This document shows, one piece after another, positions 60,501 to 64,000 of a stretch of DNA of 64,000 nucleotides (position 1 is its first letter; every line of letters starts with the position of its first letter). The position numbers and the translations under genes were made by a program. The stretch covers positions 1,240,001-1,304,000 of the forward strand of contig JAMYGW020000002.1 of NCBI GenBank assembly GCA_025617375.2, written 5' to 3'. A model generated the notes under the pieces. The model ran no database searches. It saw only the letters and a program-made list of their open reading frames with translations, and was not told the origin of the DNA. This DNA comes from Acarospora socialis (Eukaryota > Ascomycota > Lecanoromycetes > Acarosporales > Acarosporaceae).

Positions 60501-61264
60501 GGACCAAAGAGCCGCGATCTTATAGTTGAGAATCCAGGCGAGTATGGGTTCAATCCCAAAGCTCTTCTTGCGAAGATTATAGACGTCTATCTCAATCTGA
60601 AAGATAAGGAGAACTTCATACTCGCCGTAGCCAGGGACGGCCGCTCTTACAAACCTGCAAACTTCGAGAAAGCGACTACCATTCTGAAGACAAGGGCAAA
60701 GGAGTTGAAGTCGAACGAAGAGCTAGCAGCATGGACGGCTTTCGGGCAAAAAATTCGGATAGCCAAAGAAATGGACGATCAGGCCGAAGAGGACCTGGGA
60801 GAGGTGCCTGACGAGTTTTTAGGTGAGTCCCTCTTTCCCATGGCTTTACACGATACCCTCTCTGTGATGAAGGCTAACACTTGGACATAGATCCTGTACT
60901 GGCTACTCTGATGGAAGACCCTGTCATCTTACCCACATCCCGAAACTCCGTCGACAGGTCCACCATCCGCTCTATCCTTCTCAGTGACCCTCACGATCCC
61001 TTCAATCGCTCGCCGTTGAAGATAGAGGACGTCATCCCAGGCATGTCACTCCATTCTCTTTTCTACTTGATATCTCCCTCAGGGATATCCATATACCGAT
61101 AGAATATATGAACTAACTGTATTCGCACAGACGTCGAACTCAAAGCCAAAATCGAAGCCTTCAAACAGGAGCGGAAGAACGTGAAGCTAAACGCTACCAC
61201 GGCCGCTTCTCTCGCTGCTGTAACTAATAGCAGTAGCGCCGCGATGGATACCAGTCCAGGCTAG
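57589..61264 (+). CDS. ufd2: Ubiquitin conjugation factor E4 (U-box ligase)
   Basis: Extends ubiquitin chains on substrates handed over with Cdc48, in protein and ER-associated degradation. Seven exons: 57589-57618, 57675-58396, 58450-58660, 58718-59176, 59229-60822, 60891-61040 and 61131-61264, giving 1099 residues. The Ser/Pro-rich N-terminus is followed by the E4 core ([57 protein letters not shown]). The C-terminal U-box starts near 1003 ([35 protein letters not shown]). Intron 6 is GC-AG (CCAG|GCATGT), needed to reach [12 protein letters not shown]. Intron 3 is 57 nt and open in frame. It lies 528 bp behind an ER J-protein on the same strand. Confidence 0.96.
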
Positions 61265-63564
61265 ATAGGCCTTGAAGGCTTGACCAGCCTTGCAGAAAGA
61301 ACGTCCACATAATGACACACGCCCTTCGCCCCCTTTTCGGGCTATTCGCAAAGGCGCATATCACCTCATGAGATCATGTCCGAGGAGTTTCGGAGGGGCA
61401 TTACTGGCGTTTTGGCTCAGTTAATAGTTAGATAGACCATTATCCACACGGTTGATCATGAGTCCTAGACGACTACTACAACTGCAAACATCAATCCCGC
61501 ATCCGTGTCGAATAAACCAATCCCGGGTCAATATCTTCCTTTCATTCTCAGAAGGTGCATACGTATCCGGGACCGTCATAAAACTAACCATCGACCCCTT
61601 CCTACACCTTTCTCTGTTGAGCACGCGCTTTGACAAATACATACACCCACCAGCGCACCATGGCATGGTCCCGCATCAAAGTTAACAACCGCGTCTCTTC
61701 CAAATCGTCAGTCCATCCGTCCACCGTCCTCACACTCATACTCATACCCGCAAAACACACCTCCCAACCAACCTCCATACCTCAAGCTCCCCAACGTGTA
61801 GCAATAACGTAGCACTCTACCTCCCTTCTCGCCGGACCTAGGCCCAGCCTCGGCCTCACATTTCAACCCCGAATATCGGAGGTTGCTCGCTGGTCGAGCG
61901 AGTCGGTATCATGCACGTCATACAGCGCAGATCCAATCACGTATGTAGCACAATCTTGCTATCGAGACAGACACCGACACGAATATAGACGTAGATACTA
62001 GTGGGTAGGGACCCGGGGCATAGACATGTACATCTGATGCTCTTAACTCGTCTGCTGCGCGGTACGTTATGGGTTCCGTAGACGCAGCAACAGCCCTATG
62101 TGGAGAAATTCAGCTGTAGGACACTTCGTGGCTAGGCCGGTGCCTTGCATACCCTACTGTGCTGGTCTAGACCCAGAGAGGGTAGATAGCTCCTAAGACT
62201 AGAGAAGAGGAAGAGGATGCAGAGGAGAGGGGTGGAGACTGGGACCGTAAGGGTTTGGTTAGAAGCAACGCGCACATATTTGTGCGTCTGTCGCCTCTTG
62301 TTCGCGTTCTGTTGCGCTACAGGGGGAAATACCTAGGTCCGTAGGAGGGAGCTACGTGCGTGCCTCCTAAAGAGGGGGACGTACGTAGAGTGGAAGCATA
62401 AGGTATTGGGATGATGGCGGTTGTTTGAATGGGATGGGATGGAGGTAAGGTTTCTGGGCAGGTGGAAATGTAAGGGCTGCTGGGTTTTTGAGAACTGTGC
62501 ATAGGCTGTGGACGGGGGCACCTATTAAGGTGGAGGTGGATTAGGACAGAGACGTATAAGCAAGGGAGCAATGTAGTGATATGTTGTAGGTCGGGCATAG
62601 GTATGAGAGAGGCCAGGGCTGGAGTGAGGGAAATGTGCTATGGTGCCCAGGTGCTGCGGCTTTGAGGTGGAGAATGTGAAATGCAGTATAAAGCCTTCAT
62701 AGTAGCGTGTCGTTGTGACTTGTCCTGGCTGCGCTGGACTGAACTTGCTCTGCTCGCTGATGAAGGATTGCAAAACACGGTTCTGCTGGATGGATGTCAC
62801 ATACGTCGAATCCTCTGGCGTGGGCGCCGCGCTTTGCAATCTTCGACATCACGTAGGTCTTGGTGAATATCACTGGGAGTTTGGTGCAGTAGTCAGTGCA
62901 GAGTTTTCATGCAACGCCTGAATCGCGAACTATCACACCATGAGAGACCAGAGACGCAACATCAGGCAGTCAATGAGATAAACTAAATGAGAATTTCCAT
63001 AACAGCTTGCGGGGCGGTGGGTAGGCGCGAGATCTTTCGAAGCACGCAAGATGTAAGGGTTGTTGAAAAAGATGGATGTTGTGGGCACTTGTTCTTGCAA
63101 GTAGGAGGAAGATCACTTTGCCTGCTCAAGGCTTCTCAGCAGTTCCGTGTCGAAGATCAGGTTCCATCACACACACGCACACACACACACAAGCTTGCTC
63201 CAAATCGCCCGACATTTCCGAGATTCCGAGATTTCAGCACATCCCCTCGACCGTGAACCGTGTTCGAAACTACAGACAGAGCACTCTCGGCTGCTTCTTC
63301 GACACACTTCCCCGTCAGACACCCTCAAAAAGCGAGCGTTGGCTCTGCCGTCGAAAAAGAAGCACCCGTCGAGGACCCATCCGCCACACCTCGTTCACTA
63401 ACCTCGACATACGCACAATTTCCCATGACGAAGCCCCACGGATAGACGTCCACCACGTTCTCCTCAATGCTGCGACAGAAGACTAACACTCCAGAAGCTT
63501 AAATCATGGCAAATGGCTATCCATTGATGCGGACGTGGAAGAAAGAAGTACGAGAGCGTACCGA
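61265..63564. other. Intergenic between convergent UFD2 and RHO1
   Basis: 2.3 kb with a short CA repeat at 63168-63191. Only short frames; no supportable gene. RHO1 genes often have long 3' regions, which may account for part of it. Confidence 0.5.
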
Positions 63565-64000
63565 TCACAAGATGGCGCACTTGATATTACGGCCCCCCTT
63601 GGTCCCCTTGCCCTTCTTGGAGAGAAGCGCCGCGCGCGTAGCGTGCTCGAAGACTTCACGGACGCCCTCGCTCGTCTTCGCCGAGCACTCGAGGTATTTG
63701 TAGGCACCGATCTTCTTGCAGACTTCTTGACCCTAAGGAGCAAGAGTGATTGTTAGCGCTCAGTTCATCCGCCGCTGGCACGACCAAGAGAAACACGCTC
63801 CCAACTTACCTGGTCGGGAGTAACAGGCTTCTGGCTGGTCTTGTGAAGCTCTTCGATTGTCTTCTGGTCGTAGCGGAGATCCTTCTTGCAGCCCACAAGA
63901 ATGATGGGAAGGCCCGAGCAGAAATGGAGAACTTCGGAGATCCACTACGATGATGTCAGCAATCTCTTGTTCATCAGGTCCCTAATTATGGAACGGTATC
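63565..64000 (-). CDS. rho1: Rho1 GTPase, C-terminal half (cut by window edge)
   Basis: Membrane-anchored small GTPase that activates glucan synthase and the cell-wall integrity pathway. Two exons on the minus strand are visible: 63944-63810 and 63732-63565, 100 residues of about 195. The rest, with the P-loop and switches, lies beyond position 64000; the last 56 bases are intron. Visible features are [41 protein letters not shown] and the G5 motif ECSAKT. The CaaX end is CAIL, preceded by a basic stretch; the final Leu predicts geranylgeranylation. The tail carries a small Lys/Gly-rich expansion before the cysteine compared with the Rho1 tails I know. Confidence 0.93.

Noticed and set aside
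1-64000. A CRISPR array, prophage or secondary-metabolite cluster
   Set aside because: No regularly spaced repeats, no phage genes, and no polyketide or peptide synthase modules; the genes are eukaryotic housekeeping and signalling genes.

Overview
This window is nuclear DNA of a filamentous ascomycete (Pezizomycotina). The genes carry short introns, mostly 45-90 nt, with GT-AG (twice GC-AG) ends and CTRAY-like branch points. Products are typical of moulds: a 7TM-RGS receptor, an RgsA-like RGS protein, an F-box-like protein and a Rho1 with a CaaX tail. I cannot fix the class from sequence alone. All exon models were built by eye from reading frames, splice sites and family knowledge; the phases of every complete multi-exon gene close to an integral number of codons.

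Layout. 1-3160 is a gene-free AT-rich block with no CpG at all and almost no CC/GG; it ends abruptly. Next come RNR1 (-) with three MluI-type boxes at its 5' end, a doubtful small ORF (-), an RgsA-like RGS protein (-) and a RUS/DUF647 protein (-). Divergent from the last are an F-box-like protein (+), ribosomal protein eL14 (+) and NAC alpha (+). Then ATP synthase subunit d (-), a 7TM-RGS receptor (-) and, after a 4.2 kb gene-poor stretch, YIF1 (-), which shares a 227 bp promoter with SRP receptor alpha (+). A C2H2 zinc-finger protein (-) follows, then 4.6 kb of repeat-rich intergenic DNA, the phosphatase YVH1 (+), the Vps4 partner VFA1 (-) and an unrecognised 1177-residue protein with two zincin-like repeats (-). 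The right end holds a Siw14-like phosphatase (+), an Aim19-like protein (-), an Hlj1-like ER J-protein (+), the ubiquitin E4 ligase UFD2 (+) and the 3' half of RHO1 (-), cut by the window edge.

How the genes relate. This is mostly a housekeeping segment, not a cluster. Protein synthesis and secretion recur: eL14 and NAC alpha are adjacent; SRP receptor and YIF1 are divergent; YVH1 acts in 60S maturation; the ER J-protein lies beside UFD2, both classically linked to ER-associated degradation. Two RGS genes and RHO1 are G-protein signalling genes.

The most unusual signals are the base-step signature of the AT-rich block, a tRNA-like fold inside it, and the tandem zincin-like protein whose first copy has lost a metal-ligand histidine while the second keeps HELAH.
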